Origin: DATBDM01 sp034664425
Lineage (GTDB): Bacteria > Actinomycetota > Thermoleophilia > Solirubrobacterales > Solirubrobacteraceae
Assembly: GCA_034664425.1 (NCBI GenBank)
Contig: JAXDHR010000152.1
Span: 1-14,810, forward strand
Length of the DNA: 14,810 bases
Direction: 5' to 3'
Positions 14,538-14,810 of this stretch are shown piece by piece; within the stretch, counting starts at the first letter, position 1; each line of letters opens with the position of its first letter. Made by a program: the position numbers and the translations under genes. The notes beneath the pieces were generated by a model. The model was not told where the DNA came from and searched no databases. It saw only the letters and a program-made list of their open reading frames with translations.

Positions 14538-14810
14538 GTGTTCGACCACGTGCTCATCGCCGTCTCGGACCTTGGGGCCTCCGAGCGCTTCTATCGCACC
14601 GTCTTGAGCGCCCTGGGCGTCGAGCCCAGCCATGCGGAGGCCGAGATCGTCGAATGGGACGACTGGGACGTCCTGGCGACGAACCGCGAGCACCCGGTGA
14701 CCTGCGGGCTCCACGTCGGCTTCCGCGCCCGGGACCGCGCGCAGGTCGACGCGTTCTGGCAGGCGGGCGTCGACGCGGGGTACCGCGACGACGGCGCGCC
14801 GGGGCCGCGC
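14538..14810 (+). CDS. VOC-family (glyoxalase/bleomycin-resistance-like) protein, 3' end outside window
   Basis: Ninety-one codons are visible and the frame runs off the window. The start FDHVLIAVSDLGASERFYRTVL is the classic first beta-alpha unit of a vicinal-oxygen-chelate domain, with H4 in the position of the first metal ligand. LHVGFRARDRAQVDAFWQAG fits the second half of the module, where an HVGF-type strand precedes a helix. Members include glyoxalase I, dioxygenases and drug-binding proteins, and the missing C-terminus prevents a finer call. GTG at 14538 is the natural start because the domain begins at residue 2. GC and codon use return to the level of the main part of the window. 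Confidence 0.85.
   Translation, partial: MFDHVLIAVSDLGASERFYRTVLSALGVEPSHAEAEIVEWDDWDVLATNREHPVTCGLHVGFRARDRAQVDAFWQAGVDAGYRDDGAPGPR

Overview
The window is very GC-rich, apart from one clearly lower-GC stretch after the tRNA gene. Its gene types and codon use (G/C at nearly every third position, many GTG starts) fit a high-GC actinobacterium. The combination of an IscU/NifU-like domain fused to MnmA, a small basic protein with a RGRPxNL(S/T)K-type core, and a histidine-box desaturase makes me think of the Thermoleophilia (Solirubrobacter/Conexibacter-like), but that placement is inference from memory and was not computed.

Region 1 (1-8133, all on the minus strand, transcribed from high to low coordinates) is a tightly packed housekeeping run. 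In order of transcription it holds glutamate formimidoyltransferase, a lysophospholipid-type acyltransferase, a small two-helix membrane protein, a glyoxalase II-like metallo-beta-lactamase-fold hydrolase, hisS, aspS, a membrane-anchored thioredoxin-fold protein without CXXC, and an IscU-like/MnmA fusion cut off by the window start. Two junctions (small membrane protein/hydrolase and hisS/aspS) are TGATG stop-start overlaps. The theme of the distal half is translation: two aminoacyl-tRNA synthetases and a tRNA thiolase. The AspRS carries the His/Gly pair of non-discriminating enzymes, so Asn-tRNA is probably made by transamidation.

Region 2 (8146-8621) contains a cold-shock protein gene (minus) with a strong hairpin after it, and a divergent control region with a perfect 20-bp palindrome of LacI-family operator type.

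Region 3 (8622-12650) holds a Tat-exported GH130-like glycoside enzyme, a small C-terminally anchored hypothetical protein, a divergent acyl-lipid/acyl-CoA desaturase, a small basic protein whose gene overlaps the desaturase 3' end, and a secreted YVTN-type beta-propeller on the opposite strand. The stop codons of the last two overlap in the sequence CTAG.

Region 4 (12651-14810) has a CAT-anticodon tRNA, then about 0.9 kb with visibly lower GC and no gene I can support, an NTF2/SnoaL-like small protein, another gene-poor stretch, and the start of a VOC (glyoxalase-like) protein running off the window.

Cross-cutting observations: several starts without a Shine-Dalgarno have a TANNNT box 7-9 bases upstream, which suggests leaderless transcripts. 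Several good palindromes sit in promoter positions without a regulator gene nearby. There is no CRISPR array, insertion sequence or rRNA in the window.
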